From contig NZ_CP089746.1 in NCBI RefSeq assembly GCF_029541745.1, positions 1,798,001 to 1,862,000 of the forward strand: a DNA stretch of 64,000 nucleotides, given 5' to 3'. A model generated the notes under the pieces. It saw only the letters and a program-made list of their open reading frames with translations, had not been told where the DNA came from and did not search any database. Below, one piece after another: positions 19,001 to 27,949 of this stretch. Source of the DNA: Streptomyces sp. LX-29 (GTDB lineage Bacteria > Actinomycetota > Actinomycetes > Streptomycetales > Streptomycetaceae). Positions within the stretch are counted from its first letter, which is position 1; every line of letters starts with the position of its first letter. The translations under genes were made by a program, and so were the position numbers.

Positions 19001-20283
19001 TCCTCCAGGCCCGACTCCTTGAACACCTCCACCACCAGCGCGCGGTGGGTCTCGCCGCCCTGCCGCGCCTGTTCCACCAGGCCGCGCACCGCGCAGGCCA
19101 GCATCCGGGAGGCCACGATCTCGGCCAGCTCGTCCACCGGCACGGTCATGGAGGCGGCGAGGCTGGTGGACATCCCCTGGAGGCCGATGCCGGTGGCCGC
19201 CGGGGCGGAGCGGATCGTGCCGCGGTTGACGAAGCTGGCCGCGAAGGACTGCGCGTCGTCGTCCGCCCGGCTCCGACCGCGCACGCTCTCCTCGCCCAGG
19301 TCGGTGCCGATCAGCGAGGTCACCATCGCGGTGATGGAGCGCCGCAGGTCCTCCGGGCGCATGCCCGCGGTCCGGCTGAACAGGAACGCCGTCTGCACGG
19401 TGGAGGTGCGCAGCCGCACCGGGACGAGGTGCGGGTACTTCACCCCGATCCGGCCGAGCTGCTCCACATCGCCGAGATCGGGCGTCGCGTCCGCCGCGTT
19501 CTGGTCGTCGACCAGGTGGGAGAGGTCCACCAGGGCGCGGGCGGCGTTGAGTTCGGCCTCCCGGCCGCCGCCGGACTCCGTCGGGAACGCGGACGGCATG
19601 ACCACGAGAGGGTAGATCTTCGCGCCGTTCAGATTGAGGACGTTGAAGACGTGACCGATCAGATGCAGGAAGTCGTAGAAGATGCCCGCTCCGGTGCCGC
19701 CGGCGACGGAGAAGGCCACGAACACGTCGTAGCCGCGGATCTGCCGCCCGCCCAGCCGCTCCAGGTCGCCGCCCGCCTTGCTCAGCGCTTCGATCGCCGC
19801 CCGCAGCGGGCCCAGCACCTGCTCCGTGCCGCTGCGCATGGTCGCGAACAGCGCGGACCGGCCCACCGTCGGCAGCTGCCCGGCCCCGGTGTGCAACGGC
19901 GAGACCCGCGGCTCCCCCTCGCGGGGCGGCAACCAGCCGGCCACCTCCTCGTGCAGGGCGATCCGCAGCATGCGGGTCACCTCGGGGGAGTTGTCGTACG
20001 CGGGCAGCAGGTTGTGCACGGCTCGGGAGGTGCGCGAGAAGGCGGCCGCCTCCGGCCCGCGCGCGCTCAGGTGCGGCAGCCGGTCCAGCTCGGCCTCGCT
20101 GAAGTCCGCGTACACGAACTGCAGACAGTCGGGCAGTTGGAACGCGGCCCGTTTACCGCCGTCGACCAGCGCGGTGCCGTCCGGGCCGCACAGCTCCCGG
20201 CGCAGGTTCCGCTCCAGCTCGGCCCCGATGCGGGCGCCGGTGCCGCCCAGGCCCACGAAGAGCATGGGCTGGTAGATCTTCAT
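16015..20283 (-). CDS. Tubulin-like GTPase-family protein (Tubulin_2 type) with long disordered tail
   Basis: A 1422-aa protein. The N-terminus has GLGGTGARIG (residues 11-20), and the tubulin/FtsZ signature-like loop GGTGAG lies at 195-200 in the context VAFSVAGGTGAGIFYDFLH. This fits the bacterial tubulin-like family Pfam calls Tubulin_2. Residues 600-1150 are helical with no known motif. The last 270 residues are very charged, Asp/Arg/Gly-rich and repetitive. The ATG at 20283 has a GGGAG site about 8 nt upstream. The frame stays open upstream to 20571, but that part consists of the 189-bp duplication and is probably non-coding. A scaffold or polymerising GTPase role is inference. Confidence 0.75.
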   Translation of the reverse strand: MKIYQPMLFVGLGGTGARIGAELERNLRRELCGPDGTALVDGGKRAAFQLPDCLQFVYADFSEAELDRLPHLSARGPEAAAFSRTSRAVHNLLPAYDNSPEVTRMLRIALHEEVAGWLPPREGEPRVSPLHTGAGQLPTVGRSALFATMRSGTEQVLGPLRAAIEALSKAGGDLERLGGRQIRGYDVFVAFSVAGGTGAGIFYDFLHLIGHVFNVLNLNGAKIYPLVVMPSAFPTESGGGREAELNAARALVDLSHLVDDQNAADATPDLGDVEQLGRIGVKYPHLVPVRLRTSTVQTAFLFSRTAGMRPEDLRRSITAMVTSLIGTDLGEESVRGRSRADDDAQSFAASFVNRGTIRSAPAATGIGLQGMSTSLAASMTVPVDELAEIVASRMLACAVRGLVEQARQGGETHRALVVEVFKESGLEEIWTREALEVALPDPLPRGVKAIGQALRDRVGDMEDQLAQLDRRLDRRVGEIAERFTPRRAVQTLLQEHDPFRLERVLAGNPGDRDQVAAAGFAGMLDNRRNRPHAPEGVQPTPPPVPRISRGMAGLVPARWGDPDVEAALGEQDAWYRWSACRVWHDQWKEQESRWRPPADRVIKDVSALVRAFRDHEEEESGLFLERKKELYREDRTGVSYLLPPQHTLGAFYDDVMARLLQREGLAEHQDEAALLARIVEPGHWLRALSAVQLSPRAAVKEVKAVLEQRVKRLFVETGVHQERPLLPSLGDLLAAAAGDAEAAATVDEKWQEQFRSQLAGMLPAGFTPDGTGKLKVLIVRPQTKATGSVDRFLEQTLLLPRDENRMPPEFRAVPTESITVVLFRSEMSLTEVSEVRQVLRLWGRARDKEGREDYLAWRQRTGYREAWLASTESDRQRILQRMLCAMWNGQVEVVGDPLSPDRVRFRLRRGDDARDAVTMTLALEPYDRSVTSWSDLLRAYERWALLDAGTATKDFCGVLMETLPEGLSTSPSEPHPLLRTFLDRVAPDAADQLDVLAHRLDEDGREWIPPLRDFWTVTLDGALDLRFPRGLRANRATLRSLVEAVSGRDHGGGAEGRLAGPGTGSGGGGRPAGRLNGHRAGAGSRAGADDADDADGSWGSPAYGARGSAGPSGRPIRSDRSTPDGRRRADHGAGRSADDRGPGDRAADDRDAADRRPGGRADGARPPRHGSTRGRPSGDREADDRYGEGGHAGDAAAGDRLRTPGDRARGGRPAGDRERAGRTPGDRVTDDRYDDDGFADDGFVDDRAPGDGRTGDWRTGDGPGAVADDAGADGRGPDGRVAEGGPLGGRGERGWAEASSHRATGEGGGGGRDSGDGSSDDRWSADRYADDPYADDPYAEDPYAEDPYTERRYAQDRHAQDRYADDHAVGDREVGDRAVRDRAVRDRAVSDRAAGDAGGGPGADDGAWDDPWDDETRREGRL
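16241..16315. repeat. 15-bp tandem repeat coding YADDP/YAEDP
   Basis: Four consecutive 15-bp units of TACGGATCSTCGGCG (16241-16300), plus a partial fifth, encode the pentapeptide YA(D/E)DP in the tail of the tubulin-like protein. Looser D/R/A-rich repeats flank it. Confidence 0.8.
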
Positions 20284-20341
20284 GTCATCGCTCCCCTCGC
20301 CCGGCCCGCCCGGGCCGAACGTGCGTGGGTGGTTGTCCTGC

Positions 20342-20701
20342 CGGGCGGCGGTGGCCCGTGGGGGGTACGCGGACCGCTCCACCCCGCCCGGCGGAGCGGC
20401 GGCCGGAACGTCGTCCGGACCGCTCGGGACGGCGCGCCACCGCCTACCGGCGCGGGCACCGACCCCGGATCGGGCATGAGGCGCCCCACCCGTCCGGATG
20501 CCAGGCCGGGCGCCGGGTGCCCCGCCAGGCCGGGCGGCGGTGGCCCGTGGGGGGTCCGCGGACCGCTCCACCCCGCCCGGCGGAGCGGCGGCCGGAACGT
20601 CGTCCGGACCGCTCGGGACGGCGCGCCACCGCCTACCGGCGCGGGCACCGACCCCGGATCAGGCATGAGGCGCCCCACCCGTCCGGATGCCAGGCCGGGC
20701 G
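20342..20701. repeat. 189-bp tandem direct repeat
   Basis: The copies start at 20342 and 20531 and are identical over about 170 bp except for two substitutions, so the duplication is recent. It lies just upstream of the tubulin-like gene. Confidence 0.9.
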
Positions 20702-20770
20702 GCGGGCCGGACGTCGAGCCCGCTGCCGTACGGCCACCCGATGCCCGGCGGGGTGGCCTGCCACCTGGTG

Positions 20771-20799
20771 CCCGGCGGGCTGGTGTGCCGCCCGCCGGG
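20771..20799 (-). terminator. Hairpin after the vWA gene
   Basis: CCCGGCGGG (20771-20779) pairs with CCCGCCGGG (20791-20799) across an 11-nt loop, 19 nt beyond the vWA stop on the minus strand. It could be a terminator or attenuator splitting the locus into two transcription units. Confidence 0.45.
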
Positions 20800-20817
20800 T
20801 GCCGTCCGGCGCACGGG

Positions 20818-23349
20818 TCAGAACGCCGCGTCATAGCCGCCCGTTCCGCCGCTGGGTGAGGCGGCGCCGCCGGTGCCGCCCCGGGGACGGCCGCCGCGGA
20901 CGCGACCGCCGTCCGACCTGCCGTTCGTCGCGGAGCCGTCCGGGCCCCCGGTCCCGCCCCCGGCGCCATCGCCGGTACCGGAGCCGGAGCGGCCGCGCGA
21001 ACGGCCGCCGAAGGGCCGGCGCCCCCCGGGCCGGGCGTCGGGCCCGGGGCCACGGCCGCCGGCCGTGCGGCCGCCGCCTCCGCCGCCCCGCGCGGTGCCG
21101 CGGGTCGCGCCGCGCTCGTCGCGTACGCACAGCTCCAGACCGTCGTCGAGCGCCAGCGGGCCCCCGCGCGGGAGCAGTTGTTCCCGGCCCCGGGGGGCGC
21201 GCAGCCGCAGGCTGCCGTCGCCGGCGCGCCACAGCCGGTACGTCTGGCCGCCGCCGGAGTCGCGCCGGCGCAGCGTGGGGGTGCCGGAGCCGGAGCCGCC
21301 GTCGACGGTGAAGTAGAAGGTCCGTACGCCGGCGCCGCGGACGGGCAGTTGGGCGGGGGCGGCACCGGAGCCCTCCCGGCGCACCTCGATGACCAGCCCC
21401 TGGAGGGACTTGCGCGACCGCGCGGAGTGGGCGCGGGCGGCGACCAGCGCCCCGGCGGCCAGTGCCAACGCGCCGCCGCTGACCGCGGCCCACCACCAGC
21501 GGTCCCACCACCGCTCCCAGCGGCTCGGCTCGGGCTCCACCGCGACGGTCAGGAAGGCGTGGCCGACCTCTTGGCCCTTGTCGGTGGTGTCGACGACGCT
21601 GATCTGCCCCCCGATGTCGCCGAGCGCCGTGTCCGCCCCGAAGGCGACGGTGAACGGAACCCGCCGCTGCGCGCCCGCCTCCACGGTGACCGTGGTCGGG
21701 GCGATCCGCAGGGAGGACCTCTCCGGCAGGTCCTTCAGGGCGAGCCGCAGGGTGTGCGGCCGGGTGTCGTCGTTGTGCACCGTCATCCGGCCGCCGACCT
21801 CGCCGCCCGGATACACCGACTGCTCGTCGAGGGCGACGTCGGCGACGACCCGCGGGCCGTCGGGCGGGGCGGTGTGCGTGTCGTAGGGGCGGTGGTCGCT
21901 GGTGACGCCGGGGGCCGCCATCTCCCCGATGATCCGCAGCACGCCCGAGGCCGTCTCGGGCACGGTGAACTCGGCGGCGTAGAGGGCGTCGTCCGCGCGC
22001 TCGTCCGGGCCCTCGCCGTCGTCCCGCAGCGTCATGTCCACCGGTTCCCCGAAGCCGTCGCCGGTCAGCCGGGCGGTGACCTTCACCCCGGCCAACTGCT
22101 CGGGGTCGGTGATGGCCACACCGCGCCGGGTCTGCATCCGCACCCGCACCACGCTCCGTTCGCCGGGGCGCGGCGTGACGGGCTCCAGCGAGATCGCCGA
22201 GTGGAGCACGCCCTGCCAGATGGCCCGTACCGTCGCGGGATGGTCGCGGTGGCCCTCGGGGGCGGACAGCTTCACCCGCCAGGTGCCGGGCAGCGGGTCC
22301 CGGACCCGCAGCGCCTCGACCGGCCCGTCCTGGCCGCTGACGTCGAAGCGGGAGCCGTGGGCGGTGCCGTGCGCCGGCACCCGGTTGCCCTCGGGGTCGT
22401 AGTAGGTGACCGTGACGCGCGGGTCGTGCTTGGTGACGGTGATCGAGCCGTCGGTGGCGATCGGCGGGATGGTGACCTTCAGCTCGCCCGGCGGCCTGGC
22501 GCTGGTGCCCTCCTCGACGTCACCGCAGCGGGCGGCCGCGAAGGTGACGTGCAGCGCCCGGTCCACCTCGGTGGCGCTGTCGGCGACCCGCATCCGCGGG
22601 GTGCTGTCGGGCCGGTCGGGGCAGTCGTTGCGATAGCCGCCGGCGGCCATGGCGCGCAGCGCGTCGCGGTCGATGCCGTCACCGAAGCCCAGCGGCCAGA
22701 TCTGCACCTGCTCGCGGCGGGCCCGGTCGAGCGTCTCGCGCAGCTTCTTGGCGGCGTTGACCTGGCGGCTTGCGGGGTCGGTGCCGTACGCGGGGCTGTC
22801 CGCCACGTCCAGCTTGCCGTCGGTCAGCAGGAAGACGACCTTGGGGGTGGTGTCGGAGCCGTGCTCCCCGAGCCGGTCGACGGCCTGGGTGAGCGCGGCG
22901 GGGAAGTCCGTCCCCGGCCCGACCCGGTTCCCCGCGCGGTCCTTCAACTGCTGCGCGCACCGGCTCAGCCGCTGCCGCCCCGCCTCGTCGGTGACGGTCG
23001 GCGAGCACACCTCCCGCACGGGCTGCTGACCGGGCTTCTCCGCGCTGCCGAAGCCGATGACGGTGGCGCGGGAGCGGTCGGAGATCTCCGCCTGGGCGAT
23101 CAGCGAGGCCGCGTCCGTCTCCCGGGCCAGGTCCGCGTCGCTGAGGCTGTCGGAGACGTCCACGAGGACGGCGAAGTCGATGGGCTTCACCGCGCCGTCG
23201 GACGCGGTCTCGCGAGCTGCGGCGGGCGGCGCCGGCGCCAGGCCCACGGCGAGCGCGCACACCGCCGCGGCCGCGGCCAGCGCGCGCCGGGCCGGCCGTC
23301 GACGCGGGCGCGAACGCCGCCCCGCGGGCCGGATGTCAGGGCATATCAC
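20818..23349 (-). CDS. Exported/membrane vWA-domain protein
   Basis: An 843-aa protein from the GTG at 23349, which has AAGGAG 7 nt ahead. A twin-Arg-rich N-terminus and hydrophobic stretch (residues 23-38) ending in an AxA site look like a signal peptide. The vWA domain follows, with MIDAS motif DVSDS (64-68) and FLLTDGKLD. Then come beta-rich domains, a membrane helix near 618-640 (AAVSGGALALAAGALVAARA), a cytoplasmic FHA-like beta region (TYRLWRAGDGSLRLRAP) and a Gly/Arg-rich tail. Metal-dependent vWA domains bind partner proteins, here outside the membrane. The frame is open upstream to an ATG at 23697 that overlaps the SPFH gene stop; see the next entry. Confidence 0.75.
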   Translation of the reverse strand: MICPDIRPAGRRSRPRRRPARRALAAAAAVCALAVGLAPAPPAAARETASDGAVKPIDFAVLVDVSDSLSDADLARETDAASLIAQAEISDRSRATVIGFGSAEKPGQQPVREVCSPTVTDEAGRQRLSRCAQQLKDRAGNRVGPGTDFPAALTQAVDRLGEHGSDTTPKVVFLLTDGKLDVADSPAYGTDPASRQVNAAKKLRETLDRARREQVQIWPLGFGDGIDRDALRAMAAGGYRNDCPDRPDSTPRMRVADSATEVDRALHVTFAAARCGDVEEGTSARPPGELKVTIPPIATDGSITVTKHDPRVTVTYYDPEGNRVPAHGTAHGSRFDVSGQDGPVEALRVRDPLPGTWRVKLSAPEGHRDHPATVRAIWQGVLHSAISLEPVTPRPGERSVVRVRMQTRRGVAITDPEQLAGVKVTARLTGDGFGEPVDMTLRDDGEGPDERADDALYAAEFTVPETASGVLRIIGEMAAPGVTSDHRPYDTHTAPPDGPRVVADVALDEQSVYPGGEVGGRMTVHNDDTRPHTLRLALKDLPERSSLRIAPTTVTVEAGAQRRVPFTVAFGADTALGDIGGQISVVDTTDKGQEVGHAFLTVAVEPEPSRWERWWDRWWWAAVSGGALALAAGALVAARAHSARSRKSLQGLVIEVRREGSGAAPAQLPVRGAGVRTFYFTVDGGSGSGTPTLRRRDSGGGQTYRLWRAGDGSLRLRAPRGREQLLPRGGPLALDDGLELCVRDERGATRGTARGGGGGGRTAGGRGPGPDARPGGRRPFGGRSRGRSGSGTGDGAGGGTGGPDGSATNGRSDGGRVRGGRPRGGTGGAASPSGGTGGYDAAF

Positions 23350-23697
23350 TGCGGTTCTCCTTGCGATGTGGTCCCGGATGCCCCGGCCGGGCCGGCGCCC
23401 GCGGCGGGCGGGTCTGCCGAGAGTCCGGGGACGCGTGCGCTGGTGCGGGCCGCGCGGGGGTTCGCGGAGCGAAAGGGGCGACGTGACGGTGGGAGGAGTG
23501 ACGGTGGGAGGCGTGCCAGTGGGAGGCGTGCCGGAGGTCGAGTCGACGCTGGGGCTGGTGCCGGGGCTGGGGCCCAGGCAGGGGCCGGGGCCGGCGAGGC
23601 GCTTGGGCTCGGGCGGCGGCTCGGCGCCGCCGGTGGTGGTGCGCGGCGGCACGGCCTCGAACGGGCCCCGCCGCGGCGGCGACCCGGACCCGGTCAT
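23350..23697 (-). other. In-frame N-terminal extension or leader of the vWA gene
   Basis: An ATG at 23697 overlaps the SPFH-like gene stop as ATGA and reads in frame into the vWA protein, giving 959 aa. The first 57 codons are all G/C-ending, which is coding-like. The last 25 codons carry rare AGA, AGG and ATA codons and the AAGGAG site of the GTG start. The middle holds 15-bp PPTVT/PPTGT repeats. Either the protein has a proline-rich cytoplasmic N-terminus with the hydrophobic stretch as signal anchor, or this is a leader. Confidence 0.4.
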
Positions 23698-25409
23698 TCG
23701 TCGCCCCAGTCGAGCTTGTCGCTCCAACGGCGCGGCGACCGGTCGCGCTCGGGAGGCAGCGGCTCGTCCCAACGGTCCCCGTCCCAGCGGCCCTCGTCGC
23801 CACGACCCCGGTCCCGACGGTCGTCCCGGCCGTCGTCCCAGCGGTCGCTCACCCGGTCCTCCGGGGCGTCGTCGCGGGCGGAGCGGGGCGGGCGGCGGCG
23901 GTGGTCGTCGCGCTCCGCCGCCCGCTGGACGCGGGTGGGCTCGTAGACCCGGTCCCCGCCGCCCCGCCCGCCGGGCCGGTCCCAACCGCCTCGCTCGGTC
24001 CGGAGGTACCGGTCGTCCGCGTGCTCCCCGTGGCCCCCGTCCGCGCGGTGGCCGTGGTCCCAGTCCGCGCGGTGGCCGCCGTACTCCCCGTCCCGGCCCG
24101 GTCCGTGCCCGTACTCCCCCTCGCGCTCCCACTCCCGGCTCGACCGGTCCGCCCCCTGCGACCCGTCCGCCCGATCCGACGGGTCTCGTCGATCTGTTCG
24201 GTCCGGTCGGTCCGCGGAGGGGCCTCGCCCGGCGTCGTACGGGGGCTCCGCGTCATGCCCGAAGTCCCGCGCCCCGTCCCGGCCGGGTGCCGAGTCCCGC
24301 GGGGCGTCGGGCTCCGGCGACCGCTCGGCGTGGCTCCATTCCAGCTGGCGTCGGGCCCGGGCCCGGTCCTCGCCGGAGGCCGCGGGGTGCCGCGGCAGAC
24401 CGAAGACGGTCTCGGCGGCGCGGCCCATGGTGCCGCGGGTGGTGGAACGCAGGAAGTCGATGGCGGCGAGGGTCTGGTCGTTGAGGTCCTGGCGCTCGAT
24501 GAGCCCACCGTCGACGAAGCGGAACACGGTCTCGATGGACAGCTCGCGCTCCTCCCGCCGCTCCCGGAGGATCGCCTGGTGGATGTCCCACGCCCGGGCC
24601 TTGTCGCGGGCCATGAACCAGGCGATCCGATCGTCGTCGCCGCCGCGGAGCACCTCCTGCAGCTCGGCGGCCCGCATCCGGTTGAGCTCCTGCTCGCGAG
24701 CCTCGCGCTCACGCTCCAGCTCGTGCTGGGCACGCTCCACCTCGCGGACGTGCTCGACGTCGGTGCGCTCGCGCTGGGCGCTGATGCCGCGACTGCTGAG
24801 GTCGATCCGTACGAAGACCTGGGTCTCCAGGCCCAGATCGTCGCCGAGCACGAGCGCGCCGCGCTCCAGCAGCTCCGACTCCACCGCCGCGTCGGCCCGT
24901 TCGGCCTCGCTGATGCGGTAGCGCCGGGTGATGCCGCGTAGGGCCCGCAGCAGCACCGGGGAGAGGTGCTCGGCCAGGTTCCACACCCCGGCGACGGCGG
25001 CGGCGCGCGCGTCCACCACCCGCCATCGCACCTCGACCTCGGCGCGGAAGAACTCGGCGTCGCCGGCGGCCGGCAGCTCCGTGCGGAACTGGGTGAGGTG
25101 CCAGCCGGTGTGCACCTCGATCACCGTGAACGGCCCTTTGATGAGCGGCTTGTTGACGTCCTCACGACGGTCGGGCCACACCACGCTGTAGCCGCCGTTC
25201 TCGTACATGAGGACCGCCGCGACCTGGCCGCTGGGCCGCCGGTAGCGGCCCACGGGGACGTACTCGCGCACCAGCGGTCCGAGGACGGGAGCCCGCTCGC
25301 CGGAGGCGCCGGGGCCCGCCGGCGACGGCCGTCCGGGGCGTTCCAGGCGCTCCGGCCGCTCCCACGGCCGAGCCGATGTCCACGGCTCGGCCGGCTTCTG
25401 GTCGTTCAT
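23694..25409 (-). CDS. SPFH/band-7-like protein with charged disordered tail
   Basis: A 571-aa protein. Residues 45-210 resemble an SPFH (stomatin/prohibitin) domain: a beta-rich start, FFRAEVEVRWRVVDAR, ALRGITRRYRISEAE and ETQVFVRIDLSSRGI. A highly charged coiled coil (about 205-260) follows. After a helical segment to residue 350, the rest is Asp/Arg/Gly/His-rich low-complexity sequence. No clear membrane helix is seen. The ATG at 25409 overlaps the upstream stop as ATGA. SPFH proteins build membrane-associated rings; a scaffold role in this locus is inference, and the domain call rests on pattern alone. Confidence 0.6.
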   Translation of the reverse strand: MNDQKPAEPWTSARPWERPERLERPGRPSPAGPGASGERAPVLGPLVREYVPVGRYRRPSGQVAAVLMYENGGYSVVWPDRREDVNKPLIKGPFTVIEVHTGWHLTQFRTELPAAGDAEFFRAEVEVRWRVVDARAAAVAGVWNLAEHLSPVLLRALRGITRRYRISEAERADAAVESELLERGALVLGDDLGLETQVFVRIDLSSRGISAQRERTDVEHVREVERAQHELEREREAREQELNRMRAAELQEVLRGGDDDRIAWFMARDKARAWDIHQAILRERREERELSIETVFRFVDGGLIERQDLNDQTLAAIDFLRSTTRGTMGRAAETVFGLPRHPAASGEDRARARRQLEWSHAERSPEPDAPRDSAPGRDGARDFGHDAEPPYDAGRGPSADRPDRTDRRDPSDRADGSQGADRSSREWEREGEYGHGPGRDGEYGGHRADWDHGHRADGGHGEHADDRYLRTERGGWDRPGGRGGGDRVYEPTRVQRAAERDDHRRRPPRSARDDAPEDRVSDRWDDGRDDRRDRGRGDEGRWDGDRWDEPLPPERDRSPRRWSDKLDWGDE

Positions 25410-27949
25410 CTGTGCCCTTCCCTCTCGTGCCACCCCTCGTACGGCGTCTCGGCCGGGTCGGGCGCGGGGCCGCGCACGGGACCGCGCGGACCGGAGTCGC
25501 GCGCCGGGCCGCGTCGGAGCGCGCCACCCGGCTGGTACGCCACGGCCAGGTCGGGTCCGCTCGCCGGTCCGTCCGGCAGCAGCGCCTGCCGCATCCGCTC
25601 CGCGGCCCGCGCGTTCAGCGGCTCGTCGATGTCGCGGGCCAGCCGGGCGATGAGCAGCAGCAGCCGCTCACGGTCGCGCTCCTGGCTGACCAGCCGGGGC
25701 AGGAAGCCGCACAGCGACGTCAGTTGTCGCTCGTCGCGGGCCGCGCGACGCATCCAGCCGGCCATCGCCTCCAGCGCGGCCGCGCCCGAGCGCGCCGTGG
25801 TCAGCGCGCACCACACCAGGTCCGAGAGCCAGCGGGTGTGCTCCGGGCGGGCCTCGACCAGCGCGGCGACCAGCGGCCAGGAGGCGTACGGCTCCAGCTC
25901 CGGGGTGTCCCGCAGGCCCCACAGGTGCGAGGTGCGGGTGGTGACCGCGCGCAGCACCGTCAGCAGCGCGAGGTTCTGCCGGTCCTGCCGCCGGTCGCGG
26001 TACCAGCTGGCCAGCCGCTGCAGCACGGCCTCCGGCTCCGGGCCCGCCAGCAGCCGCACCACGCTGTAGGAGGCGATCTCCGCGGACTCCCCGCCGTCCC
26101 GGCAGCCGATCCGGCCGAGCTGGTCCAGGGAGGCGGAGACCGAGCCCGCCGCCAGGCCGTAGCCGTGGGCCAGCGCGGCCGTCTCGCACGCCTCCTGGTC
26201 GTCGCCGCGGGCCCAGTCGCGCAGCAGCCCGCGGACGGCGGGGCGCACGGCCTCGTCGCGTGAGGCCTCGGCGAGGGCGGTGGCGGCGGCCATCCGTTGG
26301 ACCGGGCTGTCCGCGCGGGCGAGCGGCAGCAGCAGCTCGGAGAAGCCGTAGAGGTAGTCCCAGGAGCACAGCACACCGGCGGCGATGGCGGCGCGCACCC
26401 ACACCTGGGGGCGCGGGTCGTCGCACAGTGTGCGCAGCCAGCGGGACATCGGACCGCGCACGTTGTGGTAGCCGTCCCACGCCTCGTACAGCACCGCCGT
26501 GGCCAACCGCTGCCCCTGGAAGCGGACCACACGGACCGGGATGGTGGCCTCACCCAGGTCCTCCTCGCCCGCGCCGGGGACCGCGCGAGCGGCGGCCAGC
26601 CGGGCCCCGGTGTGCGCGGTGAACAGCGAGCGCCCCAACGCGTACTGCGGGTCGAGCGTGACCGCCAGCTCCCAGCTCAGCAACTCGCCGGCCTCGGCGG
26701 CCAGGCTGTACGCGGAGCCGTTGAAGACGGCCAGCGCGATGCGCAGGGCGGCGCCGCGCAGCGCGGGCAGCGCGCCCGGCAGGGTGCCGGGGCGGTCGGC
26801 GCCGGCGAACCACTCCTGGGCCTGGCGCGGGGCGAACCACCGGCACTCGCGCAGCAGTTCCGCGTCGGAGAGGCCGCCGGTGGCGTGTCCCGTGAGGTGG
26901 CCGGCGAGCCGGGCCGCCTCACCGGGCCGCAGCTCGTCCAGGCCGAGCGCCTCCCGCACGTCCGCGCGGGCGGCGTTGGCGCGGGCCAGCAGCAGCGTCT
27001 GGCCGGGGGCCTCGGCGAGCAGCGAGGTCAGATGGCGGTTGAGGACCTCGTCGGCGGGCGGCGGGGCGCACACCAGGCCGTAGCGGCCGCGCACCAGCAC
27101 ATCGGCGAGGTCGCCGGCACCGACCAGGATGACGCCGTACGCCCCGCGCTCGGCCAGCGCGGCGCTCAGCCGGTCCAGGTGCAGCTCGGTGAGCCGGCGG
27201 GGCCCGGGCGCGGCGCCCGACCCCCGGTCGCGGTCCCGGTGACCGCGCTCCTCGGGCGGCTCGCCCCCGTAGCCGCCGTCGTAGGTGTCGCCGTCGGGGA
27301 GTTCCAGGAGATAGCCGCGCCCCTCTTCGAACCTGCTCGTGTCGACCCTGCCGAGTGCGGTGTGCGGGTCCAGCCGCGAGACCTCGCCGCCGGTCACCTG
27401 GGCGAGCAGCGCGAGGGCGGTGGAGGCGCGACCGGTGCCGTGCTCGCCGCAGAGCGCCAGCAGATGGGTGAGCTCGAGGCGGCGTCGCATCGCCTCGTAG
27501 CCGGGCACCGGGCAGTAGACACGCCGCAGGTGGTCCAGCCGCTCGCGCGGGACCGGTCCGTCGACGAACACCTCCTCGGGGCCGTGCAGCACCTGGGTGT
27601 GGAAGAAGGTGTTGCCCTCGTAGATCTGGTTGTCGCCCTCGACGTGGAAGTTGGCGCGCGCCTCGCGAGCGGTGCGGGCGCCACCGTCCGCGCCCGCACC
27701 GCCCAGCGGGCTGCCCTTGGGGGCGCCGAGCCGCCGTGGCTGCTCCCGGTCCCGCTCCTCGCCGTCCGGCTTCGCCTCGCGCTGCCGGCCGTCGCGGTCC
27801 CGGCCCTCGCCGTCCTGCCGCCGGCCGTCGGCCTGCCGGTCCTCGCCCTTGCCGCCGTCGGCGCCCCGGCCCTCGGACTGGGCGCCGTCCGCGGCCGGAC
27901 CGCCCGGCTCCCCGGCCGACCCGGCGCTGTCGTCGTCCACTGCGCTCAT
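25406..27949 (-). CDS. NTPase-like protein with HEAT-like repeats and a short N-terminal interaction motif
   Basis: An 847-aa protein. The N-terminal 95 residues are charged and disordered. Then comes a short motif (100-120) with core DNQIYEGNT that also occurs in the neighbouring upstream protein. A degenerate P-loop GEHGTGRAS (168-176) follows, lacking the Walker A lysine, with a hydrophobic YGVILVG strand later. The C-terminal half is a series of helical pairs with Ala/Leu-rich HEAT-like spacing. This is the layout of a STAND-like or AAA-like signalling NTPase with a repeat sensor, but with an altered nucleotide site. The ATG at 27949 overlaps the upstream stop as ATGA. Function is inferred only. 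Confidence 0.6.
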   Translation of the reverse strand: MSAVDDDSAGSAGEPGGPAADGAQSEGRGADGGKGEDRQADGRRQDGEGRDRDGRQREAKPDGEERDREQPRRLGAPKGSPLGGAGADGGARTAREARANFHVEGDNQIYEGNTFFHTQVLHGPEEVFVDGPVPRERLDHLRRVYCPVPGYEAMRRRLELTHLLALCGEHGTGRASTALALLAQVTGGEVSRLDPHTALGRVDTSRFEEGRGYLLELPDGDTYDGGYGGEPPEERGHRDRDRGSGAAPGPRRLTELHLDRLSAALAERGAYGVILVGAGDLADVLVRGRYGLVCAPPPADEVLNRHLTSLLAEAPGQTLLLARANAARADVREALGLDELRPGEAARLAGHLTGHATGGLSDAELLRECRWFAPRQAQEWFAGADRPGTLPGALPALRGAALRIALAVFNGSAYSLAAEAGELLSWELAVTLDPQYALGRSLFTAHTGARLAAARAVPGAGEEDLGEATIPVRVVRFQGQRLATAVLYEAWDGYHNVRGPMSRWLRTLCDDPRPQVWVRAAIAAGVLCSWDYLYGFSELLLPLARADSPVQRMAAATALAEASRDEAVRPAVRGLLRDWARGDDQEACETAALAHGYGLAAGSVSASLDQLGRIGCRDGGESAEIASYSVVRLLAGPEPEAVLQRLASWYRDRRQDRQNLALLTVLRAVTTRTSHLWGLRDTPELEPYASWPLVAALVEARPEHTRWLSDLVWCALTTARSGAAALEAMAGWMRRAARDERQLTSLCGFLPRLVSQERDRERLLLLIARLARDIDEPLNARAAERMRQALLPDGPASGPDLAVAYQPGGALRRGPARDSGPRGPVRGPAPDPAETPYEGWHEREGHR

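Larger units (their letters stand above)
20284..20817. other. 534-nt intergenic region between vWA and tubulin-like genes, with a tandem duplication
   Basis: This is the only long non-coding break in the nine-gene locus. It holds a hairpin just after the vWA stop (20771-20799) and a direct tandem duplication (20342-20701). It is the natural place for a second promoter driving the five downstream genes. No gene of normal codon character was seen here. Confidence 0.6.

Noticed and set aside
20284..20571. N-terminal extension of the tubulin-like protein
   Set aside because: The ATG at 20283 has a ribosome site and matches the expected MxxxxPMLFVGLGGTG start; the extension is the 189-bp repeat.
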